40,973 nt of DNA, taken from assembly GCA_036558125.1 (NCBI GenBank), contig DATBGE010000141.1, positions 1-40,973 of the forward strand, written 5' to 3'. The stretch's first letter is position 1. Every line of letters starts with the position of its first letter. Both the position numbers and the translations under genes were made by a program. Under the pieces are notes generated by a model. The model saw only the letters and a list, made by a program, of their open reading frames with translations. It made no database searches and was not told where the DNA came from. This DNA is from DATBGE01 sp036558125 (GTDB taxonomy: Bacteria > Gemmatimonadota > Gemmatimonadetes > Gemmatimonadales > GWC2-71-9). This document shows, piece by piece, positions 31,208 through 38,834 of this stretch.

Positions 31208-31693
31208 ATGCGGATTTTCAGAACGTGCCTGATCATTCTCCCGCTTCTAGCTGCCGCACCCAGTACAGCTCCTCTTCATGCCCAAGCCACGCCGAGCGTC
31301 CAGGAGCAGCTATGGGACGCGGCCCGGTCCGGAGATACGCTGACCCTCGGCAAAGCCCTCGCCGCTGGCGCCAGGATCGACTCGCTCGATGTCAGAGTGA
31401 ATCCGAACGGCAGACGGGCGCTCAACTGGGCGGCCTGGTTCAATCACGCCGACGCGGTGCGCTTCCTGATCGCGAAGGGCGCCACCGTGAATCTGGGCAA
31501 CAATACCGAGTTCACTCCCCTTCATCATGCTGCCGAGAACGGTAGCCTCGAGGCTGCCGAAGTCTTGCTGGACGCCGGCGCTGACCCTACGTGGCCCAAC
31601 AACATGGGAGAGACCGCAGCTCAGGTGGCTCGCCGACGGATGCACCTCGACGTGGCGCTTGCTATTGAGGCGAAGACCCCGAAATCCCAGTAA
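31208..31693 (+). CDS. Exported ankyrin-repeat protein
   Basis: The ATG at 31208 precedes a signal peptide, FRTCLIILPLLAAAPSTAPLHA, with a likely cleavage after Ala-Gln. The remaining 135 residues form about three ankyrin repeats: QEQLWDAARSGDTLTLGKALAAGARID, NPNGRRALNWAAWFNHADAVRFLIAKGATVNL and TEFTPLHHAAENGSLEAAEVLLDAGADPTW, then GETAAQVARRRMHLDVALAIEAK. It is probably a periplasmic protein-binding module. The AAGGAGGG at 31179-31186 is too far from the ATG, so the initiation site is not fully certain. It diverges from the hydrolase gene. Confidence 0.85.
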   Translation: MRIFRTCLIILPLLAAAPSTAPLHAQATPSVQEQLWDAARSGDTLTLGKALAAGARIDSLDVRVNPNGRRALNWAAWFNHADAVRFLIAKGATVNLGNNTEFTPLHHAAENGSLEAAEVLLDAGADPTWPNNMGETAAQVARRRMHLDVALAIEAKTPKSQ

Positions 31694-31793
31694 CAACGGG
31701 AAAGGGGGACAGGGAACAGGGAATGGGAACAGCGGCATCGAGTCCGCAGCCAGGCTCGCTCCCGTTCCCTGTTCCCTTTTCCCGCTGTTGTTA
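31691..31793. repeat. Inverted GGGAACAGGGAA repeat between convergent genes
   Basis: Left arm 31691-31730 (AACAACGGGAAAGGGGG, then CAGGGAACAGGGAA) pairs imperfectly with right arm 31761-31793 (GTTCCCTGTTCCCTTTTCCC, then CTGTTGTTA). The arms contain the TAA of the ankyrin gene (31691-31693) and the TAA of the DUF1801 remnant (31793-31791). Confidence 0.7.
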
Positions 31794-32085
31794 TCTCCCC
31801 GCCACCGACTTCCGCCGCCAAGCTGCCAGCGTCGCGCGGAGCAGCGGTCTCACACCGGGTCGGCGCAGGTCGGCGGGTCTACTCAGCGCGACATAGCGAT
31901 GCACCTTACCCGATCCTTCGAGCAGCTTGCGGGATAACCGCGGTCTTCGTATCAACTACCTCGACGGCTCCGGGGATCAGCTCCAGAATCAGCTGCCGGG
32001 CCGCGCGAGCCGTACCCTGGACGTCTTTTGAGTAGGACGCGAGCAGCGTGACGAATCCAGAATCAGCTGTACCGGGGCGCGGCAT
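31791..32085 (-). pseudogene. DUF1801 gene with an internal out-of-frame deletion
   Basis: From the ATG at 32085 the first frame reads FVTLLASYSKDVQGTARAARQLILELIPGAVEVVD, the normal start of a DUF1801 protein, and then runs into a stop at 31908-31906. The C-terminal part appears in another frame: KLLEGSGKVHRYVALSRPADLRRPGVRPLLRATLAAW, ending at 31791. The middle of the domain, roughly 40-50 residues between VVD and the KLLEG helix, is missing, so a deletion that also shifted the frame explains the remnant. The start overlaps the end of the pyrimidine-dimer glycosylase gene by 23 bases, indicating that the intact gene was once part of that operon. Confidence 0.75.
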
Positions 32086-32518
32086 TCAATCGAGTCCTTT
32101 CCCACTCCCGTACGGCTCCGGGAACGATGCGAAACAGAGGATGAGGTTCCGGCTCTTCCACGTTTCGCAAGAGACGATATCGGGCCGGTGAGCGGCGGCG
32201 CAACTTTTTGAGGAGGTGTTCCCACTCGAAGCTGAGCTGGCCGCTCGTTTCGAGGATGAGTACTCCGCTTCTGGCGGGGCCGAACCGGGATGCGTCGAAC
32301 CGATAGCCTCTCGCAGTCGCTTCCCGGTGAACGGCGGCAAGATACCGGTTGAGGCTCGCGACCGGTGAGGGACTCGCGCGGAAGCGGTGCAGCTGCGGGT
32401 GATGTCGATAGCCGCGGGTTGCGCCGCGCAGCACCGCACGCGCGAGCAATGCTTCACGCCAGAGCGCCACCAGCCCCTGAGGATCGAGATACTTGGGATG
32501 CAGGGTCCAGATTCGCAT
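32063..32518 (-). CDS. Pyrimidine-dimer DNA glycosylase / endonuclease V family
   Basis: The 151-residue product matches the Pyr_excise family (PF03013). It begins MRIWTLHPKYLDPQGLVALWREALLARAVLRGATRGYRHHPQLHRF, a hallmark N-terminus in which HPKYLD and RHHPQL are conserved. The middle RYLAAVHREATARGYRFDASRF matches the second conserved block. Phage T4 endonuclease V uses an N-terminal Thr; this protein has Arg2, as in most bacterial members, so the exact activity is less certain. It should cut at UV-induced dimers. The gene overlaps the DUF1801 remnant. A perfect 11-base hairpin separates it from the GYD gene. Confidence 0.88.
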   Translation of the reverse strand: MRIWTLHPKYLDPQGLVALWREALLARAVLRGATRGYRHHPQLHRFRASPSPVASLNRYLAAVHREATARGYRFDASRFGPARSGVLILETSGQLSFEWEHLLKKLRRRSPARYRLLRNVEEPEPHPLFRIVPGAVREWERTRLNAAPRYS

Positions 32519-32548
32519 TAGCCGGTGCCGCCGGTTACCAGGAGCCAG

Positions 32549-32580
32549 GAGCCCGACACGATATGGCCGGTGTCGGGCTC
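32549..32580. repeat. Hairpin between the GYD gene and the glycosylase gene
   Basis: GAGCCCGACAC (32549-32559) pairs perfectly with GTGTCGGGCTC (32570-32580) across a 10-base loop. It lies between the GYD stop (32604) and the glycosylase start (32518). No T-run follows, so it may be an intercistronic stem rather than a terminator. Confidence 0.6.
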
Positions 32581-32603
32581 GCCCCCTTAGAGGATCATTG
32601 CGG

Positions 32604-32924
32604 TCAAGCGCCCGGCGGCCGATAGCTCACCGTCTTCTTCGTCGCAGCGTCCATTTCTTCGGGCGTAACCAGCGGCGTCGTACGAAGACTCGCGGCACCG
32701 GCCGCATTCACCGCAAGGCTGACGGCCGCGGCCGTTACATTGTCGGGGAATTCCGCGATGCCGACGACATCGGACTCGCCGAAGGCGAAGTAGAAAGCGA
32801 GCAATTTGCCGCCCGCCTTCTCGACCGCCTGCTGCACCGTCGCCCGCCGCTTCGACCCGCCCTCCTTGAGCAAGCCCTTGGTGCCGTCCACGGAATACGA
32901 TGCTTGCCAGAGATACGTTGCCAT
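32604..32924 (-). CDS. GYD-domain protein
   Basis: The 106-residue product starts MATYLWQASYSVDGTKGLLKEGGSKRRATVQQAVEKAGG and continues with KLLAFYFAFGESDVVGIAEFPDNVTAAAVSLAVNAAG and TTPLVTPEEMDAATKKTVSYRPPG. This alpha/beta layout with the central F-x-F-G-x-x-D-x-V-x-I block is the GYD domain (PF08734), related to dimeric ferredoxin-like folds. Members are small oligomeric proteins of unknown activity. A weak AGG-type ribosome site lies upstream. The adjacent genes are not functionally linked in an obvious way. Confidence 0.9.
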   Translation of the reverse strand: MATYLWQASYSVDGTKGLLKEGGSKRRATVQQAVEKAGGKLLAFYFAFGESDVVGIAEFPDNVTAAAVSLAVNAAGAASLRTTPLVTPEEMDAATKKTVSYRPPGA

Positions 32925-33076
32925 GATCCGCTACCTGGTTGAGTGAGGGGAGTGAAGGTATCGATTGGCGGGAACGGCGGTAGGGGGAGCCGGCCCGCTG
33001 CCGACCTGCAACCATCGATTCTCTCGACCTCACCAGCGCGCCACCAGGTGTTGGCCTTGTCCCTTCAGCGTCGGAT

Positions 33077-33478
33077 TCATTCCCTGGTGTGAATCAGCGA
33101 ACCGATAAGCGCCCCCGCCGCTGCGGCGGGGACCGCGATGATCACGAAGGCACGGCCGTACTCATCTGCGCCGCACTCGGTGTCGGCATCTCCGCAGAAC
33201 GCCGCCAGAAAGAGACCGGTTGCGGCCAGGCCCACGGCGCTCCCGATCAGTAGGCCAGTGAATGTGTGCGAATGAGTTTTCGAAATCGAGTCTTCCGGAA
33301 CCAGGTATTCGAGCTTATCCGAGAACGACGTTGGATCTTGCTTTGCCGGTAACTCCGCCTGCCAAGGGGGCAGGCGGAGAGCTTTCGCCTGGGCATCGAG
33401 GTGAGTGATGGGCCAGACGCTAAGTGCCAGGAAGGCCGTGACGGATAGCCGTCGCAGGGTGGATCCGTCGTGATTCAA
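33077..33478 (-). CDS. Small secreted/membrane protein with signal peptide and two membrane helices
   Basis: The N-terminus LRRLSVTAFLALSVWPITHLDAQA is a signal peptide. The mature part has a charged segment (ELPAKQDPTSFSDKLEYLVPEDSISKTHSHTF), then two hydrophobic helices, FTGLLIGSAVGLAATGLFLAAF and FVIIAVPAAAAGALIGSLIH, both rich in small residues like glycine-zipper proteins. Two cysteines (CGDADTEC) lie between the helices and may form a disulfide. I do not recognise a named family. Its ATG overlaps the end of the truncated AAC(6')-like gene by four bases, so translation may be coupled. Confidence 0.75.
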   Translation of the reverse strand: MNHDGSTLRRLSVTAFLALSVWPITHLDAQAKALRLPPWQAELPAKQDPTSFSDKLEYLVPEDSISKTHSHTFTGLLIGSAVGLAATGLFLAAFCGDADTECGADEYGRAFVIIAVPAAAAGALIGSLIHTRE

Positions 33479-33744
33479 TGCAAGGCTCCGGGAAGATCGA
33501 GCGCCAGTGGCCAGAAGGACAGGCTGTGATCGGCATAGCTCCGAATCGACAACTCGGCAAAACCGACGGGAGCACCGCTCTGGTCCATATCGAGCAGCAC
33601 CTCGAGCGGCATGTGGAGCTTCCCCTGAAAATACTGCTGCACCTCAGCGGCGTGCGAACCGCCATCGTGATGCGGCCAGAGCGCCTCGCGCATCCGGAGC
33701 CAGGCTTCGGCATCGTCTGCTGTGGCGGATCGGACTGGGATCAT
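33475..33744 (-). pseudogene. Truncated AAC(6')-like GNAT (N-terminal half only)
   Basis: The first 72 residues match the AAC(6')-Ib-like acetyltransferase N-terminus: IPVRSATADDAEAWLRMREALWPHHDGGSHAAEVQQYFQG, then MPLEVLLDMDQSGAPVGFAELSIRSYAD. In intact family members this is followed by the acetyl-CoA-binding motif (YLEGWYVxPxxRGRGVG...). Here the sequence switches to HSLSFWPLALDLPGALH and stops, 89 residues in total, so the catalytic half is absent. The junction is next to the start of the following membrane protein (four-base overlap). It is therefore a fragment without transferase activity; resistance function is not expected. Confidence 0.75.
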
Positions 33745-34298
33745 GTCTCAGCCTTGACGATCCAGACATCGCCATACCGCTCCATGAGACCCAAGTCGTC
33801 CACGACCAGCTCGGCCTCGAAGCTGCTGCTCTTGTAGTGGTACTGCCGGTCGCCCAGACGTTGGTACGACTGATCGAGCGGCCCCATCCGAAAGGCCGGA
33901 AAGGTGAGCCAGGCTGCGCGCACCGACATCGTCTCGCCTGCGCCTAGAGGCGAGCGGCGCAGCGGGAGAAGATTGGTCGAAGGCGTGAAGGCGAGATCAA
34001 CGTCGAGGGCGCCGTCTACGGCAGGGACTCGGACCCCATTGAGCCACCAGTGCCCCTGGCTATCGGAGTGGATGTCGCAGGAAACCGGACGGTCGCCGAC
34101 CTGGCCTTGAACGGTCGCTATCGTGGTTCGCCACGAGCGGTCGCACTGGACTCGGTACTCGAGCCTGGCGGGAGTGCGATCGATGGCGACCAGTACCAGG
34201 CCTTCGATCACCCACGCGTCCGGCTCTTCCCTGAGTTGAGCGACCTCTGATCCGGGGAGGTCCAAGCGTTGCCAGAAGACTTGCTTGAGCAGTGCCAC
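33741..34298 (-). CDS. Putative glycolipid-binding protein
   Basis: The 185-residue product matches the putative glycolipid-binding family (PF06475, formerly DUF1089). It has WQRLDLPGSEVAQLREEPDAWVIEGLVLVAIDRTPARLEYRVQCDRSWRTTIATV, then DRPVSCDIHSDSQGHWWLNGVRVPAVDGALDVDLAFTPSTNLLPLRRSPLG, with the family-typical HWWLNG and DVDLxFTPxTNxLPLRR. It ends RQYHYKSSSFEAELVVDDLGLMERYGDVWI. It is likely a beta-rich protein that binds long lipids; no enzyme is implied. Its stop overlaps the start of the truncated AAC gene by ATGA. Confidence 0.9.
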   Translation of the reverse strand: MALLKQVFWQRLDLPGSEVAQLREEPDAWVIEGLVLVAIDRTPARLEYRVQCDRSWRTTIATVQGQVGDRPVSCDIHSDSQGHWWLNGVRVPAVDGALDVDLAFTPSTNLLPLRRSPLGAGETMSVRAAWLTFPAFRMGPLDQSYQRLGDRQYHYKSSSFEAELVVDDLGLMERYGDVWIVKAET

Positions 34299-34375
34299 GG
34301 TACCTGCATGAGATGAACAGTCGGAATTTAGTTGGTGGTGGGTGGTGGGTGGTTAGGAGTTGGACCACCAGCTTC

Positions 34376-34906
34376 CTACTCGACGCTCGGTAGGGGGAAT
34401 CCCCTTCGGATCCAGCTTTCGATCTCGGGAGCCCCCATGAGGCGGAGCAAGATGCGCTCCTTAGTGAGGTCGATCTGAGTCTTCCCCCAGTCGATGTCCC
34501 GTCGCACCACAACCAATTGCGGCATCGCTGATAGTGCCGTCGAGTCTGCCCAGATGTAGCGCAGGGCCCCAAGATTGATCCAGTTGCTTCCGGTCACCAC
34601 CTCGTCCCACTCACCGCTCTTCCGCAGAAAGTCGTAGCCCTCCTCGACACTCCAGTCCATCGCCACGCCGATTGCGGTGAAACTCTGCCCCGCGGCGGTG
34701 GTCTTCGTCCGGAGTCCTTGCTTCACCTGCTCGATCGCCGCTTTCAGCTCAGGACTCTGGCAGGGGCCGCAGGTCGAAGAGCCAATGTAGACGGCGACCA
34801 GCTGAGTGGCTTTCGGCGGCTCGAAGCTGGGAGCGTAGGCGGAGTCCTGAGCGCGGAGCAATCCCGCGCTAGATATGAACAAGAAAGCGAGTCCGAGGTC
34901 GCGCAT
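34376..34906 (-). CDS. Exported thioredoxin-fold protein
   Basis: The signal peptide is DLGLAFLFISSAGLLRAQ. The mature part starts with ATQLVAVYIGSSTCGPCQSPELKAAIEQVKQGL, where Cys46-Gly-Pro-Cys49 is a thioredoxin-like active site preceded by a beta strand. A second half, GEWDEVVTGSNWINLGALRYIWADSTALSAMPQLVVVRRDID, contains the cis-Pro region of the fold (AMPQLVVV) and resembles periplasmic TlpA/redoxin-type proteins. It probably reduces or isomerises disulfides outside the membrane. It stands alone between the glycolipid-binding and signal-peptidase genes. Confidence 0.85.
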   Translation of the reverse strand: MRDLGLAFLFISSAGLLRAQDSAYAPSFEPPKATQLVAVYIGSSTCGPCQSPELKAAIEQVKQGLRTKTTAAGQSFTAIGVAMDWSVEEGYDFLRKSGEWDEVVTGSNWINLGALRYIWADSTALSAMPQLVVVRRDIDWGKTQIDLTKERILLRLMGAPEIESWIRRGFPLPSVE

Positions 34907-34962
34907 CGGTAACTCCCTACAAAAGTGCCCTCACCATCCCCGTACTCTTCATCCGAATCCCT

Positions 34963-35916
34963 TCATGGGCTCTGCCCGCCCGAGAGCCGATATCCTAGCC
35001 GTGACCATCGCACCGCGGTGAAGAAAGGCAGTGCACGTGCGACCGTGGGATCGTAGCTCCAATAGACCACCAATGGTTGACCGACCACGTGGTCGGCTGG
35101 AAGGAAGCCCCAGTAGCGGGAATCGTATGCGTGGTCTCGATTGTCCCCAAGGACAAAGAACGAGTCCTGTGGTACTACGAGTGGCCCCCAATCCTGGAGA
35201 TTCGGAGCGTAGGACTCGGAGTTCGAGCCGATGTAGCTGGCAACCTGCCACTCTCGCATCTTGGCCTTCATTGCCGGATCGTCCTCGCTCCCACCTGGTG
35301 AAAACTGAACGTAGTCCTCATCGAGAGGGCGGCCGTCTATGTAAAGTGCGCCGGCCGTCATCTGGATGGTATCTCCCGGAAGGCCCAGCACACGTTTCAT
35401 CACGCGCAGTCCCTGATCCTCGGTGGATAAGTGCACGACGATTGTCCCACGAGGGATATGCTCGTGGGTCGATCTCCGCTTATCGACGAACAGGAAATCA
35501 CCCAAGAGAATCGTCGGTTGCATTGAACCACTCGGAATCCTGAATGCTTCAAGCAGCTTGTCCTGGAGCACCCATTTCGCTACGGGGCTTACCACGCCCA
35601 CAGCGATCAGGACAAGCAGGCAATAGAGGTACCACTTGTTGTACCGCTGGAGCACGTACGGTCGCGGAACACGGGAGGCCTGCCACCACGCGTGGATAAT
35701 AAGCGCGATCAGGATACCAATCGAACCGATCCAGATGATGATTTCATTGAGCGGCTGAGGGGCCCAGAACACTGCCGCAACCACGACCGCTACAGCGACG
35801 CACCTTACTGCGAAGGCAATGAGGGCCTGGCGTGGAAGCCCGAGATACAAATGCCCTAAGCCGGCGAGCAGAAAAGTCAGGAGTGCGGCTAACCACGGCT
35901 TCCGTTCCGTTGTCAC
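34963..35916 (-). CDS. lepB: Signal peptidase I with a long membrane N-terminus
   Basis: The 317-residue product has several membrane helices before the catalytic domain (LAALLTFLLAGLGHLYLGL, AVRCVAVAVVVAAVFWAP, IIIWIGSIGILIALIIHAWW and YLYCLLVLIAVGVVSPV). The S26 catalytic Ser is Ser131 in RIPSGSMQPTILLGD and the Lys is Lys174 in RVMKRVLGLPGDTI. The YVQFSPGG and FFVLGDNRDHAYDSRYWG segments are boxes D and E. This extra multi-helix N-terminus, longer than that of E. coli LepB, is common in Gemmatimonadota-like genomes. It removes signal peptides from exported proteins, of which this window has many. Confidence 0.94.
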   Translation of the reverse strand: MTTERKPWLAALLTFLLAGLGHLYLGLPRQALIAFAVRCVAVAVVVAAVFWAPQPLNEIIIWIGSIGILIALIIHAWWQASRVPRPYVLQRYNKWYLYCLLVLIAVGVVSPVAKWVLQDKLLEAFRIPSGSMQPTILLGDFLFVDKRRSTHEHIPRGTIVVHLSTEDQGLRVMKRVLGLPGDTIQMTAGALYIDGRPLDEDYVQFSPGGSEDDPAMKAKMREWQVASYIGSNSESYAPNLQDWGPLVVPQDSFFVLGDNRDHAYDSRYWGFLPADHVVGQPLVVYWSYDPTVARALPFFTAVRWSRLGYRLSGGQSP

Positions 35917-36054
35917 GAGGCGCCCCCTTGGGAGGAAAGCTTGTCACTCGAGTCGTCGTGCATCGCGATTCGCAAGAATTTCCAGGTCCTGATGAAGGAA
36001 ACCGTCCTGTTCGGTGCACCCGTCGCCTGTGTAACCCGGCACCTTGTCGCCGTT

Positions 36055-36510
36055 TCAAGGGAAGCACTTGGGTCGAGCATCCTTTATTCGCGCAATCCGG
36101 TCCTTCGCGAGATCCGTTATCGTCGGCTTGGGCACCGGGGTGGGATACTGGATCGTATCGACGTACTTTGGCGGGACGAGGTGCTGGTTGCCGAGGTGCT
36201 GCTGGATCCGGCTCACCAGGCGCTTCACGTCGACACAAGTCTTGGCGTTCTGACGCCGCTCGTAGATTGACTGGACCGCGTCGTAGTCGGTTTGGCTGTA
36301 CTGGTCCGGTGCTGGTGCCGGAGCCGATTGAGGAGCTGGTGGGGCTGCCTGCTGGGGAGATGGAGCGGGCTTTTCGGTGACCTGGGTGGGGTGCGAGCCG
36401 AACTTGGCCTTGAGGTCACCCCACCACCACGGCACCGACCCGCCGACGAGCAGGGCGACGACGACCCCAACGGCAACCTGCGAGAGCGGGCCACGTGGCC
36501 GGTCAGACAT
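36055..36510 (-). CDS. Hypothetical membrane-anchored protein with Pro/Ala-rich linker
   Basis: The 151-residue product begins with a single membrane helix, LSQVAVGVVVALLVGGSVPWWW, followed by a low-complexity linker rich in Pro, Ala and Gln (PAPSPQQAAPPAPQSAPAPA). The C-terminal 75 residues are polar and helical (YDAVQSIYERRQNAKTCVDVKRLVSRIQQHLGNQHLVPPKYVD, then PTITDLAKDRIARIKDARPKCFP). Two Cys could form a disulfide if the C-terminus is outside. I do not recognise a family. No operon partner is apparent; a short gap of 138 bases separates it from the signal-peptidase gene. Confidence 0.6.
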   Translation of the reverse strand: MSDRPRGPLSQVAVGVVVALLVGGSVPWWWGDLKAKFGSHPTQVTEKPAPSPQQAAPPAPQSAPAPAPDQYSQTDYDAVQSIYERRQNAKTCVDVKRLVSRIQQHLGNQHLVPPKYVDTIQYPTPVPKPTITDLAKDRIARIKDARPKCFP

Positions 36511-36599
36511 GACGTCACCATTTCAAAGTCCGGGCTGCGCAACGTGCACAGTCCACTCTCTAACTAACCTGTCGACCCTTCTCCCGCGCAAGCGCAGAT

Positions 36600-36863
36600 C
36601 TATTGGCTCTTGATGGCATGAACCTCCCGGGCCAGCAAAATCGCAAGAACCAGCAACACGGGCGCTGTTGCTGCTCCCGGCGTGCAGCTTCCCTGCCGAA
36701 GCGTCCACAGTGGATGTCCGATTCCATTGATCATCTCGATGCCGATCCAGATCGAGGCAAAGAGCGTCGCCGAGGACCACCGGGATCGCACCGGCCAGAA
36801 CCAGCACCAGAGCCCGAAACTCAGCAGCACAATATTGGCGATGATGAAGCGCAAGCGACTCAA
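36600..36863 (-). CDS. HXXEE-like small membrane protein
   Basis: The 87-residue product has helices FIIANIVLLSFGLWCWFWP, ATLFASIWIGIEMINGIGH and TAPVLLVLAILLAREVHAI. The segment NGIGHPLWTLRQGSCTPGAATAPVLLVL fits the C-terminal half of HXXEE proteins, which have NGLGHxxGTxxxGxYxPGVxTAP. The histidine-containing HxxEE motif expected near the N-terminus is not visible, so the protein may be a shortened version. Its function is unknown. Its ATG overlaps the upstream membrane protein stop by four bases, so the two are co-translated. Confidence 0.6.
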   Translation of the reverse strand: MSRLRFIIANIVLLSFGLWCWFWPVRSRWSSATLFASIWIGIEMINGIGHPLWTLRQGSCTPGAATAPVLLVLAILLAREVHAIKSQ

Positions 36864-37177
36864 CTCTCCGTGGATTGCCGAGTCGAGAGGGCGATCCCGA
36901 TCAGCACCGCCACCCCGCCAATGGTTACCAGGGTGAGTGCGATGAGCACCGGGATGTAGAAGAGCAGCCCACCGGGAGATTCCTGCATTCCCCAGGGGAG
37001 CCGCACGTGCTGGAGTTGCACGAACGCGACGACCACTCCCACCAAGGCGAGCAGCGCGCCCACGGCGAGGGAGAACCGTGACCCTGGCGAGCGGCGGCAG
37101 AACCGCTGGGTCATCCGAACCAGGGGTGTGCCGATCAGGATCGCAACTACACCGACGATGACGAGCGTCTTGAGCAT
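36860..37177 (-). CDS. Small multi-helix membrane protein, unknown family
   Basis: From the ATG at 37177 the product is about 105 residues with helices LKTLVIVGVVAILIGTPLV, FSLAVGALLALVGVVVAFVQL and LLFYIPVLIALTLVTIGGVAVLIGIAL. A basic stretch, RMTQRFCRRSPGSR, follows the first helix, placing that loop in the cytosol. A GTG at 37207, which overlaps the hydrolase stop by 11 bases, is an alternative start. It overlaps the HXXEE-like gene by four bases. No function can be assigned. Confidence 0.6.
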   Translation of the reverse strand: MLKTLVIVGVVAILIGTPLVRMTQRFCRRSPGSRFSLAVGALLALVGVVVAFVQLQHVRLPWGMQESPGGLLFYIPVLIALTLVTIGGVAVLIGIALSTRQSTES

Positions 37178-37196
37178 TGGGGAGCGGGGGTGTGAG

Positions 37197-38219
37197 TCAT
37201 TGCCCACTGGCGCCGGCGAGGAATGTCCGCATCGCCGCCGTCACTTCCTCGGGATTCGAATAGAACACGTAGTGATTCGCTCCGTGCAGCTCCACGAGCT
37301 GCGCTCCCGCCAGCTCCCGCCTGACCTTTTCTCGCTCGGCAGCCTGCCACCGCTGCGCTGTCCTGGTAAAACGAATCGCCACCAGCTGGGTTGTTGAATC
37401 GAGGTGGGCAAAGCTGGGGAACACCTGCGATGCCGAATCCACCACGGCATCAATCACGAGTGCCGGTGTGTGGACCGCCTTATAGTCGGGTTGACCACAG
37501 CCCTGCAGCATTTGAGAGTCGACCCAATCCGGGGTCACGTTTGCCGTCAACCGATCCGAGCTGTCGTAGTGGCCGATGGCCCGAAGCTGGGCCTCGGGGA
37601 TGAGCGTGCCATAGGTGCGCAGCGTATATGCCTGAACCGCCTTGGGTGAGGCAGAGTCCGCAGCGAGCATCGGGGGAAGGGAAGGGTACTCGCGCATGAG
37701 TATTCCGACAGCCGAGTGGTCATAGGCCGCGTCGAGATACACCAGATGACTCACTCGATCCGGGAACGCGGCGGCAAACGCCGTGAGCTCGTCTCCAGCT
37801 ATCGAGTGGCCCACCAGCGCCACGCGCGTCAGATGCAGCGAATCCAGCACCGCGCGAAGATCGGTGACCCGGGTCGCCAGGTCGTAGCCGGAGGGTGTCT
37901 GGCTCGAGGCCCCATACCCGCGACGGGTAATAGCGAGCACGTGGAAGTGATCGGCAAAGCGAGGGGCAAAGTCGTCGAAGCCGTGCGCGACGTCCTGCAG
38001 TCCGGAGAGAAAGACCAGCGGCGTCCCCGAGCCACCCCAGTCGAGCACCTCGAGCGTCACCCCTGGTGCCACCGCAACGAATCGTCCCCGATGAGGTGAA
38101 GTGTCGGTCCAGCCGGTGGTCTGCTGGTCGTGATGGCAGGCAAGCAATAACGAGAGCCCCCCCGCGAGAACGCGCCAAGTGGCGAGGTTGCCCGACCGAT
38201 TCAAGATTGACAGCGGCAC
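37197..38219 (-). CDS. Alpha/beta-hydrolase lipoprotein
   Basis: The GTG at 38219 has GAGG six bases upstream and gives 340 residues. The signal peptide is WRVLAGGLSLLLAC with lipobox LLLAC. The mature part has the alpha/beta hydrolase signature: TPLVFLSGLQDVAHGFDDFAPRFADHFHVLAITRRGYGASS, nucleophile elbow GHSIAGDEL, and a late GANHYVFYSNPEEVTAAMR with the catalytic His. The Asp may be in LVIDAVVDSASQVF. It resembles haloalkane-dehalogenase/epoxide-hydrolase-like enzymes, but no halide-binding residues stand out. It probably hydrolyses esters or amides at the cell surface. It is followed by the membrane-protein pair. Confidence 0.88.
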   Translation of the reverse strand: MPLSILNRSGNLATWRVLAGGLSLLLACHHDQQTTGWTDTSPHRGRFVAVAPGVTLEVLDWGGSGTPLVFLSGLQDVAHGFDDFAPRFADHFHVLAITRRGYGASSQTPSGYDLATRVTDLRAVLDSLHLTRVALVGHSIAGDELTAFAAAFPDRVSHLVYLDAAYDHSAVGILMREYPSLPPMLAADSASPKAVQAYTLRTYGTLIPEAQLRAIGHYDSSDRLTANVTPDWVDSQMLQGCGQPDYKAVHTPALVIDAVVDSASQVFPSFAHLDSTTQLVAIRFTRTAQRWQAAEREKVRRELAGAQLVELHGANHYVFYSNPEEVTAAMRTFLAGASGQ

Positions 38220-38257
38220 GTTGACCTCATTTCAGGTCCAGAATACAGAAAGATCTC

Positions 38258-38315
38258 ACCTCTTCATCACGAAGAACACTAAGGGCCACTTCGTGTTCTT
38301 TGTGCGCTTCGTGTT
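38258..38315. repeat. Inverted CACGAAGAACAC repeat
   Basis: CACGAAG (38268-38274) pairs with CTTCGTG (38289-38295). A second option joins ACGAAGAACAC (38269-38279) to GTGTTCTTTGT (38293-38303) with one mismatch. It looks like a member of the widespread environmental-genome repeat of the ACGAAGAACACTAAGG type. Confidence 0.55.
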
Positions 38316-38405
38316 TTCTCCCGACGGAGCTCGCCCGAGTCAGGCACTCCCCTGTGGTCCGCCACCGATGGATCGACAACTTTGTCCGCCCGGGTCTTGA
38401 CGCGA

Positions 38406-38437
38406 TTGACAATCTGTTGTATATAACCATTAGGTTA
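38406..38437 (+). promoter_or_regulatory. Candidate ArsR operator and promoter
   Basis: A perfect inverted repeat TAACC-ATTA-GGTTA lies at 38424-38437, 38 bases before the ArsR ATG at 38475. A TTGACA hexamer at 38406-38411 with an imperfect -10 nearby may be the promoter it overlaps. Binding by the encoded ArsR is inferred. Confidence 0.45.
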
Positions 38438-38474
38438 CGTATCTATTCAGTTATCTACCTTGACTTATAAGGTT

Positions 38475-38834
38475 ATGCGAGCAGCCACCGACCAGCTTAG
38501 CGCCACTTTTTCGGCTCTCGCCGACCCGACCCGCCGAGCCATTCTAACGCGGCTGGCGGACGGCGCGGCGACGGTCAAGGACCTTTCGGCCCCCTTCGAC
38601 ATGAGCGGGCCAGCCATCTCCAAGCACCTTCGCGTCCTCGAGCGGGCGGGGCTGATCCAGCGGGGACGGGCGGCGCAGTGGCGCCCTCGCACCCTGGACG
38701 CTGCCCCGCTCAAAGAGGTCGCGGAATGGGCCGGAGAGTTCCGCCGCTTCTGGGACGCGAGTTACACGCGCCTCGACGCCTATCTCCAACATCTCAAGGC
38801 ACAGGAGAAGTCCGATGAGCACGACCGCAACTAA
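38475..38834 (+). CDS. ArsR/SmtB-family winged-helix repressor
   Basis: From the ATG at 38475 the product is about 119 residues; a TTG at 38460 is possible but looks like part of the upstream promoter region. The winged-helix domain is clear: DQLSATFSALADPTRRAILTRLADGAATVKDLSAPFDMSGPAISKHLRVLERAGLIQRGRAAQWRPRTLDAAPLKEV. No metal-binding Cys motif is seen in the recognition-helix region, so it probably senses a small molecule or no ligand. The C-terminal helix with WAGEFRRFWDASYTRLDAYLQHLK is usual for the SRPBCC-linked subgroup. The next gene overlaps it by 20 bases. Confidence 0.92.
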   Translation: MRAATDQLSATFSALADPTRRAILTRLADGAATVKDLSAPFDMSGPAISKHLRVLERAGLIQRGRAAQWRPRTLDAAPLKEVAEWAGEFRRFWDASYTRLDAYLQHLKAQEKSDEHDRN

